64,000 nt of DNA from Lysobacter sp. (GTDB lineage Bacteria; Pseudomonadota; Gammaproteobacteria; Xanthomonadales; Xanthomonadaceae). Positions 34,993-45,100 of this stretch are shown here, piece after piece. The stretch lies in contig DAHUXS010000013.1 of assembly GCA_027306995.1 (NCBI GenBank), positions 310,001-374,000 on the forward strand, written 5' to 3'. The translations under genes were made by a program, and so were the position numbers. The notes beneath the pieces were generated by a model. That model made no database searches and was not told where the DNA came from. It saw nothing but the letters and a program-made list of their open reading frames with translations. How positions within the stretch are numbered: the stretch's first letter is position 1; each line of letters opens with the position of its first letter.

Positions 34993-37311
34993 ATGAAATC
35001 CGCCTATCGCACATCGTCGTTGTCGCGTCTTGTCGCCTGCACCCTCGCACTGCTGCTTCCCGCCGCCACGCTGCACGCCAGCGACACCACGGGCGTGCCC
35101 GCACTGATGCCGCTGCCCGCCTCGGTCACGGCGCAGGAAGGCCGCTTCGTGCCCAAGGGCACGCTGCGCATCGCCTTCACCGGCGCCACGCCGGACCGCG
35201 CTGCCCTGCTGAAACTGGCCGGTGACACGTTGCGCCAAGCCTGGCACCGTCCTGTCGTCGTTGTCGGCGCGCATGCGCATGCCGATGTTCGCATCACGCT
35301 CGCGCAGGACGGAACCAACCCCGAGGGGTATGCACTCGACGTCGCGCGCGACGGCATCGCGCTGCGTGCATCCGGCGATGCCGGCCTGTTTTACGGACTG
35401 CAGACGCTGCGACAACTGGCCCCGCCCGACAGCGACCCGAAGCTGGGCATCGCCGCCGTTCGCATCAACGATCAGCCGCGCTTCGGCTATCGCGGCGTGA
35501 TGCTCGACTCGGCGCGCCACATGCAATCTGTCGCCAGCATCCACCAGCTGATCGATCTGATGGCGCGCTACAAGTTCAACACCTTGCACTGGCACATCAC
35601 CGACGACCAGGGCTGGCGTCTCGAGATCAAGCGTTACCCCGAACTGACCAGCATCGGCGGCTGGCGCAAGGAAACCGTCGGCTACAACCGCGAACAGAAG
35701 ACATTCGTCGGTGACGGCACACCGTATGGCGGTTTCTACACGCAGGCGCAGGCGCGTGAAATTGTTGCCTATGCCAAGGCGCGCCACATCCAGGTGATTC
35801 CGGAAATCGACATGCCCGGACACATGGTCGCGGCGATCACCGCCTATCCCCAGCTCGCCTGCACACCAGGCCCGTTCGAAGTGCGCACGACCTGGGGCGT
35901 GGCCGACGACATCCTGTGTCCGAGCGAACAGACCTTCGACTTCCTCAAGAATGTGTTGAGCGAAGTCATGGCGATCTTCCCCGCACGCGAAATCCATCTC
36001 GGTGGCGATGAAGCGCCGACCACGCGCTGGAAGCAGAGCGCGCTGGTGCAGGACATCATCCACCGCGAAGGCCTGAAGGACGAGCATGCAGTGCAGGGCT
36101 GGTTCCTGCGCCGCGTCGAGAATTTCGTGGAATCGCACGGTCGCCGCATCATCGGCTGGGACGAAATCCTCGATGGCGATCCCTCGCGCAGCGCGATCGT
36201 GATGTCCTGGCGTGGCGAAAGCGGCGGCATCCGCGCGGCGCAGCGCGGCCAGGACGTGATCATGTCGCCGACCGGATATTCGTATTTCGATTACTGCCAG
36301 GCACGCGGCGGCGATGAACCCTACTGCCCGGGCAGCCTGCCACTGAAGCAGGTCTATCGCTTCGAGCCGGTGCCCAGAGAACTGACGCCGGCGGAGGCCA
36401 CCCACATCCTCGGCGGCCAGGCCAACCTGTGGACCGAGCACATTTCCAACGACGCAAGCGTGCAATACATGCTGTGGCCGCGCCTGCTGGCCATGAGCGA
36501 AGCGGTGTGGTCGCCGCGCGACGCCCGCGATTGGACCGATTTCAATCGCCGCCTCGGTCCGCAACTGGCGCAGCTCGATCGACTGAACGTGAATTACCGC
36601 ATTCCCGACGTCGAGGGCCTCGATGGCCCGGTCGCCACGCTGGATGCGCAGACGACGCTCGCGCTGACGGCGCCGGCGATTCCCGGCGCCCACATCGTCT
36701 ACACCACCGATGGCAACGTCCCGGATGCGCGCTCGACGGTGTATTCGCAGCCATTGACGCTGTCTCCCACCGCCACGCCAACGCAGGTCGGCGCGCGCCT
36801 GCTGCTCGCCGATGGCCGCCTCGGACCCGTGCGTCGCAGCAGCATCGTCCGCACCGAACTGATGCCGGCGCAGGCCATCGATGCGGCATCCCTGTCTCCC
36901 GGACTGCAGCGCGCGTATTTCGAACTGGCGATGGAACGCACCACACCGTTGCTGTCCGCCACACCGCTGCGCAGCGACATCGCCAATGTCATCGAGATTC
37001 CGACAGACGCACGCGCGGAGCAATTCGGATTGCGCTACCAGGGCGACCTGGTCGTTCCCGCCAACGATGTCTATCGCTTCGTGCTCGGCTCCGACGACGG
37101 CGCGCAGCTCTACATCGACGGCAAGCTGGTGGTCGATCGCGACGGCCTGCAATCACCCGGCGACACCAGCGCCGATGTCGCCCTGGCCCGCGGCGTGCAC
37201 CGCATCGACCTGCGCTATTTCCAGGGCGGCGGCGATCGCCTGTTGCAACTGAAACTGGGCCGCACCGGGCAAACGCCGGCAGTCATCCCGCCGGCGTGGC
37301 TGCGTCATTGA
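34993..37311 (+). CDS. GH20 beta-N-acetylhexosaminidase with C-terminal PA14 domain
   Basis: A 772-residue secreted enzyme: signal peptide (ACTLALLLPAATLHA, to about 29), an N-terminal GH20b domain, the GH20 barrel with YRGVMLDSARHMQ, TLHWHITDDQGWRLEIKRYP and HLGGDEAPTTRWK (catalytic pair Asp339/Glu340), a chitobiase-type C-terminal region (VYTTDGNVPDARSTVYSQPL) and a PA14-like domain (VYRFVLGSDDGAQLYIDGKL, about 660-770). It should trim terminal beta-GlcNAc from N-glycan antennae. No copy of either palindrome was seen in its 62-base upstream spacer. It is convergent with GH92. Confidence 0.93.
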   Translation: MKSAYRTSSLSRLVACTLALLLPAATLHASDTTGVPALMPLPASVTAQEGRFVPKGTLRIAFTGATPDRAALLKLAGDTLRQAWHRPVVVVGAHAHADVRITLAQDGTNPEGYALDVARDGIALRASGDAGLFYGLQTLRQLAPPDSDPKLGIAAVRINDQPRFGYRGVMLDSARHMQSVASIHQLIDLMARYKFNTLHWHITDDQGWRLEIKRYPELTSIGGWRKETVGYNREQKTFVGDGTPYGGFYTQAQAREIVAYAKARHIQVIPEIDMPGHMVAAITAYPQLACTPGPFEVRTTWGVADDILCPSEQTFDFLKNVLSEVMAIFPAREIHLGGDEAPTTRWKQSALVQDIIHREGLKDEHAVQGWFLRRVENFVESHGRRIIGWDEILDGDPSRSAIVMSWRGESGGIRAAQRGQDVIMSPTGYSYFDYCQARGGDEPYCPGSLPLKQVYRFEPVPRELTPAEATHILGGQANLWTEHISNDASVQYMLWPRLLAMSEAVWSPRDARDWTDFNRRLGPQLAQLDRLNVNYRIPDVEGLDGPVATLDAQTTLALTAPAIPGAHIVYTTDGNVPDARSTVYSQPLTLSPTATPTQVGARLLLADGRLGPVRRSSIVRTELMPAQAIDAASLSPGLQRAYFELAMERTTPLLSATPLRSDIANVIEIPTDARAEQFGLRYQGDLVVPANDVYRFVLGSDDGAQLYIDGKLVVDRDGLQSPGDTSADVALARGVHRIDLRYFQGGGDRLLQLKLGRTGQTPAVIPPAWLRH

Positions 37312-37322
37312 GCCTCAGTGCA

Positions 37323-39776
37323 TCAATGCGTCGCGACCGGACACGCCGGTGCCGGCGCATCCTGCACCCGGGTGCCCCAGCCATTCGGATCGGGCGTGTC
37401 GCTCAGCGTGTATTGCAGCGTGCCGCCGCGGCGCAGCGCGTCGACGCCCAGCCACACGTTGCTCACCGGCTTGCCATCGAACTTCACGGACGACACGACA
37501 TTCGCCGCGCCCGGTTTGGCCGTCGGCGCTTCGACGCGCAACATGCGGCCTTCGCCGAGATCGATGGTGATGCGCGGATAGCGCGGCGGCAACAGCAGCA
37601 TTTCGCCGGTGCCCGACATCAACGGCGAGAAGCCGAGCGTGCTGAACAGGTACCAGGCCGACATGGTGCCGAGGTCGTCGTTGCCGGTCACGCCGTTGGG
37701 TGCGTTGGTGAACAACGTCTGCGCCGCACGCAACACGCCCGCGGTCTTCCATGGCTGGCCGATCAGGCTGTACAGGCTCGGCACCAACATGGTCGGTTCG
37801 TTGTTGGGATTGAAGCGGTACTGGCCGTAATAGTCGTAGGCGCCACCGACCCAGGTCTTGCGCGCGGCCTGCGGATCGGCGCCGATGGCGTCCCAGGCGA
37901 AGAAGGCATCGAGGCGCTTGCCCATTTGTTCGCGCCCGCCCATCGCGGCCGCCAGCGCCGGCACGTCCTGCGGCACCATCCACTGGTACTGCCATGCCGT
38001 GCCTTCATGGAATCCGTAATGCGAGCGCGGGCTGTACTGGCCGCTCGGCGGCGTGAACCAATCGCCACCTTCCAGCTTCGGGTGCGGGAAGCCGACGAAC
38101 GCCGACTCCGGTTCGCTCAGCTTCGCGTCCCACAAGTTGCGCCAGTTGCCGGCACGCGACTGCAGCGCCTTGGCGTCATCGCCATGCCCCAGCGCCTGCG
38201 CCATCTGCGCAAGGGAACAATCGGCCGCGGCGTATTCGAACGTGGCGGAACCCCCGTTGCCGGGATCGACATCCATGCCCTTGGCCGGGAAGGTGCGATC
38301 GAACATCACGAACCCATGCGCGAGATAGTTGGCATTGCCGGCACGGCCTTCGCTGCGCGAGGTCAGCGGCGGCACTTCCCAAGTATTCTTGCGCAACGCC
38401 GTCCACGCTTCGTTTTCCATACCTTTCAGCGCACCGTAACGCCAGAGATCGACGAGGAACGGCGTCACCGGATCACCGGTCATGGTGTTGGTGTCGAAAT
38501 CGGCATAGCCCCACTTTGGCAGCCAACCGTTTTGCGCATCGATCGCGATCAGCGTGCGTCCGATGTCGCGCGCACGCTGCGGTTGCAGCAACGCCAGCAA
38601 CTGGTTCTGCGCGCGATAGGTGTCCCACAGCGAGAAGTACTCGTAGTAGGTCCAGCCATCGGCGCGATGGATCTTGTCGTCGTAGCCGCGATAGCGGCCA
38701 TCGGCATCGTTGCCGGTCATCGGCTGCAGGAAGGCGTGGTAGAGCGCGGTGTAGAACACGCTGCGATCGTCGGCGGAGCTGCCATCGATCTTCACCTTCG
38801 CCAGTTCCTTCTCCCAGTCGCGTTGCACCGATGCGCGCATCGCGTCGAAGCCGATCAGCTTGCCGCCCTGCATGCCTTCGGCGCGGAGGTTGTTGCGCGC
38901 GCCCTCGATGTCGACATGCGAGATCGCGGTGGTCGCGGTGACGCTGCGACCGCCCTTCAGCCCGAAGCTCACCCACGCGCCGTTCAACGGTTCGTATTCG
39001 CTCTCCATGCTGTAGCGCGCGCCGGGCGTGCCGCCGGCCTGGCCCCAGACGCCGAAGGCGGTGAACGGGCGATCGAATTCGATGCGGAACCAGGTCGAAT
39101 ACTGGTGTCCGCCGCAGAAACTCAACGTGGTGATCTTGCCTTCCACCGCACGATCGCCGACCACGCGCACTTCGCTGCCGATCACACGGTGCTTGGCATT
39201 GGCCTGCGAAACGTTGACCAGCACGTGGCCGGTGTCGACGTTCGCGGCCCAGGTGTAGCGTTCGGCGGAGGCACGCGGCATCGCGGTAGTCTCGACATCG
39301 ATGCCACCGTAATCGGTCAAGCGTGCCTTGAAGTAACCAGCCTCGTGGGCGCCGCCTTCCAGCGTGTAGCGCGCGCCGTAGGTTTTCTGGTCGAAGGCCT
39401 TGCTGGTTTTGGTATCGAAGCTGCCGCCCGGCGCGATGGTGCCGGTCACCGGCAGCACCGACACCTGGCCGCCCTGCTCCCAGCAGCCTGCGCCGGACAG
39501 GAAGGAGTGACCGATGCCGAGGATCTTTTCGTCGCCATAGCGCCAGCCGGCGTAATGCGAACCGATCGGGCTGGCCTGGATCATCCCAAACGGCGCCGAT
39601 GCGCCGGGGAAGGTATTGCCCTCGTCCTGGGTTCCGATCAAGGTGTTGACGGTCGCGGCGAGCGACGTGCGCGACTGCGTCGCAGCGGTCATGCTTGCCG
39701 GAATCGTCAACACCAGGGCGGCAACGAACGTTGCCAGCGGACGGGAGGGGAAATGCAATCGGGACAGGTTGGGCAT
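37323..39776 (-). CDS. GH92 alpha-mannosidase, secreted
   Basis: An 817-residue family 92 exo-alpha-mannosidase with an N-terminal signal sequence. Family signatures are NTLIGTQDEGNTFPGASAPFGM near the start of the mature protein, HYGFHEGTAWQYQW (Glu591, the expected catalytic acid), and GNDDLGTMSAWYLFSTLGF holding the acidic pair thought to activate water. GH92 enzymes are calcium-dependent and cut alpha-1,2, -1,3 or -1,6 mannose; linkage cannot be read here. It is divergent from the LacI gene, and the ATCGAT-centred operator lies between them. Confidence 0.93.
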   Translation of the reverse strand: MPNLSRLHFPSRPLATFVAALVLTIPASMTAATQSRTSLAATVNTLIGTQDEGNTFPGASAPFGMIQASPIGSHYAGWRYGDEKILGIGHSFLSGAGCWEQGGQVSVLPVTGTIAPGGSFDTKTSKAFDQKTYGARYTLEGGAHEAGYFKARLTDYGGIDVETTAMPRASAERYTWAANVDTGHVLVNVSQANAKHRVIGSEVRVVGDRAVEGKITTLSFCGGHQYSTWFRIEFDRPFTAFGVWGQAGGTPGARYSMESEYEPLNGAWVSFGLKGGRSVTATTAISHVDIEGARNNLRAEGMQGGKLIGFDAMRASVQRDWEKELAKVKIDGSSADDRSVFYTALYHAFLQPMTGNDADGRYRGYDDKIHRADGWTYYEYFSLWDTYRAQNQLLALLQPQRARDIGRTLIAIDAQNGWLPKWGYADFDTNTMTGDPVTPFLVDLWRYGALKGMENEAWTALRKNTWEVPPLTSRSEGRAGNANYLAHGFVMFDRTFPAKGMDVDPGNGGSATFEYAAADCSLAQMAQALGHGDDAKALQSRAGNWRNLWDAKLSEPESAFVGFPHPKLEGGDWFTPPSGQYSPRSHYGFHEGTAWQYQWMVPQDVPALAAAMGGREQMGKRLDAFFAWDAIGADPQAARKTWVGGAYDYYGQYRFNPNNEPTMLVPSLYSLIGQPWKTAGVLRAAQTLFTNAPNGVTGNDDLGTMSAWYLFSTLGFSPLMSGTGEMLLLPPRYPRITIDLGEGRMLRVEAPTAKPGAANVVSSVKFDGKPVSNVWLGVDALRRGGTLQYTLSDTPDPNGWGTRVQDAPAPACPVATH

Positions 39777-39827
39777 GCGGGCCTCGGGACTGTACGAACA
39801 CGGGTCGTTCGGGATGATATGCTCGAT

Positions 39828-39841
39828 TTGAATCGATTTAA
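39828..39841. promoter_or_regulatory. LacI-type operator, GH92 / lacI-like divergent spacer
   Basis: TTGAATCGATTTAA is a near-perfect palindrome (one mismatched pair) centred on CG, as LacI-family operators usually are. It lies in the 80-base spacer, 15 bases before the LacI ATG, and shares ATCGAT with the sites at 41937 and 42043. Confidence 0.7.
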
Positions 39842-39856
39842 AAGCCCGATCCCGTC

Positions 39857-40894
39857 ATGAGTGCCCGGCAACGCGTCACCGTCGAAGACATCGCCCGTGC
39901 TTGCGGCGTTTCCCGCGCCACCGTGTCGCTGGTGCTGCGCGGCAGCCCGCTGGTGCATCGCGACACCCGCCAGCGCGTCGAAGAGGAAATGAAGCGCCAG
40001 GGCTACGTCTACAACCGCGCGGCGGCCAACCTGCGCCGTCGCGTGTCCAACAGCGTCGCCCTGGTGATCAACGATCTCTCCAACCCGTTCTTCGCCGAAT
40101 TCGCGACCGGCGTCGATGAAGCATTGGGCGGCAAGGGCTACGTCACCCTGCTTGGCTGCAGCAACGAATCACCGCAACGCCAGCTGCAAGTGCTCAATTC
40201 GCTGATGGAGCACCACCCCGCCGCGATCATCCTGTCCCCGGCGGAAAACACCGATGCCCGCGACATCGCGCGCGTGGTCGGCAATACCCCGCTAGTGGTG
40301 TTCAACCGCATGCTCGACCACGACGACGAAGGTTTCGACCACGATTTCCTCGGCCTCGACAATCGCGGCGGCGCCATGCAGGCAACCGCGCACCTGATCG
40401 AACGCGGCCATCGCGACATCGCCTTCTTCGGCGGCCACGCCCATTCCAGCTCGTGCCAGGAACGTCGCGAAGGCTATCGCGATGCCCTGAAAAAAGCCGG
40501 CTTGCGCGTGCGCAACGAATGGATGATCGAATCGGCGCCAACGCGCGTCGATGCCTGCGCGCGCAGCGAAGCGCTGTTTTCCGGCAAGGCCAAGCCGACC
40601 GCCGCGGTCTGCTACAACGATGCCGTCGCGCTCGGCCTGATGCTCGGCCTCGCACATCATGGCCTGCGCCCCGGCTTCGATTTCGCCGTCACCGGATTCG
40701 ACGACATCCCCGAGGCGGCGATGAGCATGCCGGCGCTCACCACGCTCGTTGCCGATCCGCGCGCACGCGGCCGCCAGGCCGCCGACATGGTCCTGCGCCG
40801 TGTCGAACACGCGACGCCCGTATCGCCCCCCAACATCGTGCCGGTGCGGCTGGTCGAACGCACCAGCAGTCCACAACCAGGATCCATCCCTTGA
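39857..40894 (+). CDS. LacI-family repressor, probable mannose-arm regulator
   Basis: A 345-residue LacI-type regulator. The DNA-binding region VTVEDIARACGVSRATVSLVLRG is followed by a hinge (VYNRAAANLRRRVSNSVALV) and a periplasmic-binding-protein-like effector domain (LVINDLSNPFFAEFATGVDE, FAVTGFDDIPEAAMSMPALT). It is divergent from GH92 and coupled to the fructokinase gene. The shared ATCGAT-centred palindromes are its likely targets. A product of mannose or fructose metabolism is a plausible inducer, by inference. Confidence 0.92.
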   Translation: MSARQRVTVEDIARACGVSRATVSLVLRGSPLVHRDTRQRVEEEMKRQGYVYNRAAANLRRRVSNSVALVINDLSNPFFAEFATGVDEALGGKGYVTLLGCSNESPQRQLQVLNSLMEHHPAAIILSPAENTDARDIARVVGNTPLVVFNRMLDHDDEGFDHDFLGLDNRGGAMQATAHLIERGHRDIAFFGGHAHSSSCQERREGYRDALKKAGLRVRNEWMIESAPTRVDACARSEALFSGKAKPTAAVCYNDAVALGLMLGLAHHGLRPGFDFAVTGFDDIPEAAMSMPALTTLVADPRARGRQAADMVLRRVEHATPVSPPNIVPVRLVERTSSPQPGSIP

Positions 40895-41859
40895 GCACCA
40901 TCGTCTGTTTCGGCGAAGCCCTGATCGATTTCCTCGCCGCGCCCGAAGGCGGACAAGGCCGCGTGTTCCGTCAATTCGCCGGTGGTGCACCGGCCAATGC
41001 CGCGGTCGCGATCGCGCGCCTCGGCGGCACCTGCGAATTCGTCGGCATGCTCGGCCGCGACATGTTCGGCGACTTCCTGCTCGACAGCCTGCGCGAATCG
41101 GGCGTCGGCACGCATTACGTGCGCCGCACCGATCGCGCCAACACCGCGTTGGCCTTCGTCTCGCTCGATGCCCGCGGCGAACGCAGTTTCAGCTTCTATC
41201 GTCCGCCCGCGGCCGACCTGTTGTTCACGCATAACGACTTCGACCATGCCTGCTTCCGCGATCTCGGCATCTTCCATGTTTGCAGCAACAGCATGACCGA
41301 TGCGCAAATCGCCGAGACCACCTTGTCCGGCCTGCAACGCGCGCGCGCCGCCGGCGCGCTCACCAGCATCGACGTCAACCTGCGCCCGGCGTTGTGGCCG
41401 GAAGGCAAGCCGGTGATCAAACGCCTGTGGCAGGCATTGGCACTGGCCGACATGGTCAAGCTTGCGCGCGAGGAACTGGAATTCCTGGAGCAGGGCACGA
41501 CATCCGCGGATGCCGTGATCGAACGCCTGCTGCGCGATGCGCGCCTTGTCCTCGTCACCGACGGCGGCGAACCGATCCGCTGGCATACCCGCGGCGCGAA
41601 TGGCGTGTTGCCGACGCAATCGGTGACCGCGATCGACACCACCGCCGCCGGCGACGCCTTCATCGGCGGATTGCTGTGCGGATTGCAGCGCGACGACATC
41701 GATACCACGCGCTTCGATGCGTTCCTCGCCGATACCGAAACGCTGCAACACGCGCTGCGTTATGCCGCCGCCTGTGGTGCATTCGCGGTGACCCGCCATG
41801 GTTCGTTCGCGTCGTTGCCGACGCACCAGGAAGCCCTGGCCCTGCTCGCCGCCGGTTGA
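40891..41859 (+). CDS. PfkB-family fructokinase
   Basis: A 322-residue sugar kinase of the PfkB/ribokinase family. It shows the N-terminal CFGEALIDFLA, the GGAPANAAVAIARLGG glycine-rich stretch, LTSIDVNLRPALWP and the C-terminal signature IDTTAAGDAFIGGLL with the catalytic Asp. The pattern is that of bacterial fructokinases. The start is a TTG overlapping the LacI stop (TTGA, 40891-40894); longer upstream frames overlap the LacI gene and were rejected. With the AGE-family isomerase of this island it would turn mannose-derived fructose into fructose-6-phosphate. Confidence 0.88.
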   Translation: MSTIVCFGEALIDFLAAPEGGQGRVFRQFAGGAPANAAVAIARLGGTCEFVGMLGRDMFGDFLLDSLRESGVGTHYVRRTDRANTALAFVSLDARGERSFSFYRPPAADLLFTHNDFDHACFRDLGIFHVCSNSMTDAQIAETTLSGLQRARAAGALTSIDVNLRPALWPEGKPVIKRLWQALALADMVKLAREELEFLEQGTTSADAVIERLLRDARLVLVTDGGEPIRWHTRGANGVLPTQSVTAIDTTAAGDAFIGGLLCGLQRDDIDTTRFDAFLADTETLQHALRYAAACGAFAVTRHGSFASLPTHQEALALLAAG

Positions 41860-41936
41860 TTTTTCTGAATGCGGGAAGTGTTGCGGGGCAGCATGCATCC
41901 GCTTCGCACCCGTGTTATTAATCCGTTGCCGTGACA

Positions 41937-41950
41937 TTAGATCGATCTAA
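41937..41950. promoter_or_regulatory. LacI-type operator 1 before the second TonB receptor
   Basis: TTAGATCGATCTAA is a perfect 14-bp palindrome, directly followed by a second half-site (TAAATCGATCA to 41958). TTGCCG (41926-41931) and CTAAAT (41947-41952) could form a promoter, in which case the operator overlaps its spacer and -10. Confidence 0.72.
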
Positions 41951-42042
41951 ATCGATCACGCACGGCTGCAGGGAAGGGTCTGAAGTCTGACGGCGGGGCG
42001 GCTGCGGCAATCCAGGGCAGTCGAAGCGGTTTCCCCACGATT

Positions 42043-42054
42043 TGGATCGATCCA
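42043..42054. promoter_or_regulatory. LacI-type operator 2 before the second TonB receptor
   Basis: TGGATCGATCCA is a perfect 12-bp palindrome 48 bases before the receptor ATG and 106 bases (about ten helical turns) from the centre of operator 1. Two helically phased sites would allow a DNA loop with a tetrameric or paired repressor. Confidence 0.65.
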
Positions 42055-42102
42055 TATCCTCCCCGCGCTCGCCGCCGATCCAATCCCAGCAGAGAGAACG
42101 GA

Positions 42103-45100
42103 ATGAAACTGTCCACCCGCCCGCAGCACCGGAACCCGCTGTCCGCCGCAATCGCCATCGTCCTCGCCACCGCCACGGTGTCGCCGGCCATCGCCTTCGC
42201 CCAACAGGCGACTGCCCCCACCGACAGCGCCGCGACCAGCGCGCAGGCGGACCAGAAAAAAGCCAACGAACTCGACAAGGTCACGGTGACCGGCTACCGC
42301 TATTCGATCGAGAAGAGCCTCGACCAGAAGCGCGACGCCAACGCAATCGTCGACGTGATCACCGCGGAAGACGTCGGCAAGTTCCCGGACAAGAACGTCG
42401 CCGATGCGCTGCAACGCGTACCGGGCGTGATCATTTCCCGCGACGGCGGCGAAGGCAAGAATGTCAGCGTGCGCGGCCTGGCCTCGGATCTGACCCTGAC
42501 CGAATTGAACGGCAACTACGTCGCCACTGCCGAATCCAACGGTGATCCGACGCGTTCGTTCAACTACACGCTGATGCCGTCGAACATGCTGTCCAGCGCC
42601 GAACTGTTCAAGACGCCGGAAGCGCGCATCGACGAAGGCGGCATTGGCGGCACGGTGATCCTGCACACGCGCCGCCCACTGAGCGTGAAGTCCAACAGCG
42701 GCTTCGTCAACGTCGAAGGCTCGATGGCTGACAACCGCGTGCACGACAAGATCAATCCATCCGTGTCTGCACAGTATTCCTGGCACGACAAGTCCAACCG
42801 CTTTGGCGTCCTGATCGGCTACACCCGCCAGAAACGTGAAGCGCGCACCATGGGCACGAGCACGGAAGACTACAACTGGTACGGCCGGGACGAAGGCGGC
42901 GAGGCAGTCGATGTCAATGGCAGGCCCACCCCCGGGGCACCGCACAACTACTGGGGTGGCACCGGTTTCCATGACCAGAACGGCGGCTATTACACCCACT
43001 TCGCGATGCCGACTTCGGTCGACATGAGCATCACGAACGAACAGCGAGAGCGCAAGGGCGGGCAGCTGACCGCGCAGTTCAAGCCGACAAACGAACTGAC
43101 CTTCACCGCCAACTACTTCCGCTTCGATCTGTCGCAGAACTCGCAGACCAACACGCTCAAGATTCCGGAATGGAGCCTGGCGCGCTTCAGCGGCGACGGC
43201 AACTGGCTTACCGGTCGCATGCTCGACGGCATGACCTTCGATCCCAGTCACACCATCGTCACCGGCGCGAGCTACAGCGCGCATCCGGGAACGACTTATC
43301 CCTGCAATGAGACGCAAGCCGCTGCGCTCGGATACCAGCCGGGCGGATGGGGCTCGGACAGCTGCGCCCTCCCGACGCCACAGATCACCGGCAGCTACAA
43401 CCTCCAGAAGGCGCGGTCGCAAACGTTCGACCTCTCTGTCGAATGGCACCACGGTCCGTTTGATGCCGAGATCAAGGGCGGCCACACCTGGGCGGAAGGC
43501 GGCCCATCGCTGCAATTCACCTTGCCAATCAAGCCGCGCAAACTGATCAGCGGTGCCGGCACGACCAGCGAAACCTGGGCGCTCGCAAACCACCTCAGCG
43601 CCTGGAGTCTGGCCGGCACGCCGTCGATGACGTTCTCGCCGGATCTGATGAAGAACCTGCAGAACGGCATATTGGAGCCCGATCTTGGTTCGACCGGATC
43701 GTCCTTCACCAGGAACAGCAACCACCAGAACTACGTGCAGGCCGATTTCACCTGGCACAGCCAGAGCAGCTGGCTGCAGTCGATTCAGTTCGGCGCCAAG
43801 TACCGCGACGGCGGCATCAGCCGCAATACCGGCAACACCTACTGGGCGTGTCCGGGCACCGATCCGAGCAACTATGCCAATCGCTTCGGCCAGTCCGGAA
43901 ACCCCTGCCCCACCTTGGCCAACCAGTTCCCGGCGTATCTCCTGTACTCGCCGAACAACACCAACAGCGGCGCTTTCAACTCCAATCTGTTTCCGGCGAT
44001 CAACTATCCGGCGTACATCCAGTATCTGAATTCGACCTTCGGGCCCATGCAGACCCGCAACGAACCGAACTTCATTTACAACGTGAACGAGAAGATCTCC
44101 TCGGCTTATGCACAGGCCAACTTCTCGACCGAGCGCCTGCGCGGCAACATCGGTGTCCGCTTGGTACGTACCCAGCAGCATGCCGACTCGACGGATCAAG
44201 TCGACTACTACAACGCCTACTTCTGGCGCGTGGGCGGCGCCTTGCAGCCTTGCAGTGGCGCCCCGGCTACCGGTGCACCGACCGGCTCGGGTTGTCAGGG
44301 TGGCTTCACCACGTTGCCGGATGACAACAGCAACCCGGCAAGCGGCCATACGCAGTCTTTCGTGATCAGCTCGCTCAACCGCAGCTACAACGATGTCCTG
44401 CCGAGCCTCAACGTTGCCTACGACATCACCAAAGACCTGGTGCTGCGTGGCGCGGCCTCCAAGGTGATCTCGCGCCCGGGTTACGGCGATATCGCCTCCC
44501 CGGGTGGCTTGAACTACTGCAGCGCGCAGTACGTCGCCGACCACCAGATCATCGGTGGCGGGTGCCAGCAGGGCTGGACCGGTTCCGGCAGCAACAAGAA
44601 CCTGGAACCGTACAAGGCCACCCAGTTCGATCTCGGCCTGGAATGGTATTTCCATCCGGGCTCGATCCTGGGCGGCGATCTGTTCCGCAAGAACGTCAGC
44701 AACTTCACGGTACCGGTGGTGCAGGACGTGTCGATGAACGTTGGCGGACAAACCGTCACGGTGCAGAACTACTCGACCACCGCCGGCGGCCGCAACGGCG
44801 TCTCCGAAGGTGTCGAACTCTACGCGCAACACACGCTGGATTTCGGACTTGGCTTCCAGGTCAACTACACCTACAACAGGACCAACGAAGCAGCGATCAC
44901 TCTCCAGGACGGCACTTCCCTCGGCAAGTCCCCGCTCGTTGGCAGCGCCAGGAACCAGGCCAACTTCACCGTGTTCTACGAAACGCGCAAGCTGATGCTG
45001 CGCGCGTCATACAACCGGCGCGGCGAAGTGGTCGACGGCCTGGTCAACAAGATGAATGTCTATGAAGAGCCGTATCAGCAGATCGATCTGAATGCTGCAT

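Noticed and set aside
36429-39860. A 1143-codon plus-strand open frame across GH20 and GH92
   Set aside because: It runs antisense to GH92 and out of frame with GH20; composition is that of a shadow frame.
41956-44832. A 958-codon minus-strand open frame opposite the second TonB receptor
   Set aside because: The receptor on the plus strand has signal peptide, plug and barrel motifs; the antisense frame has none.
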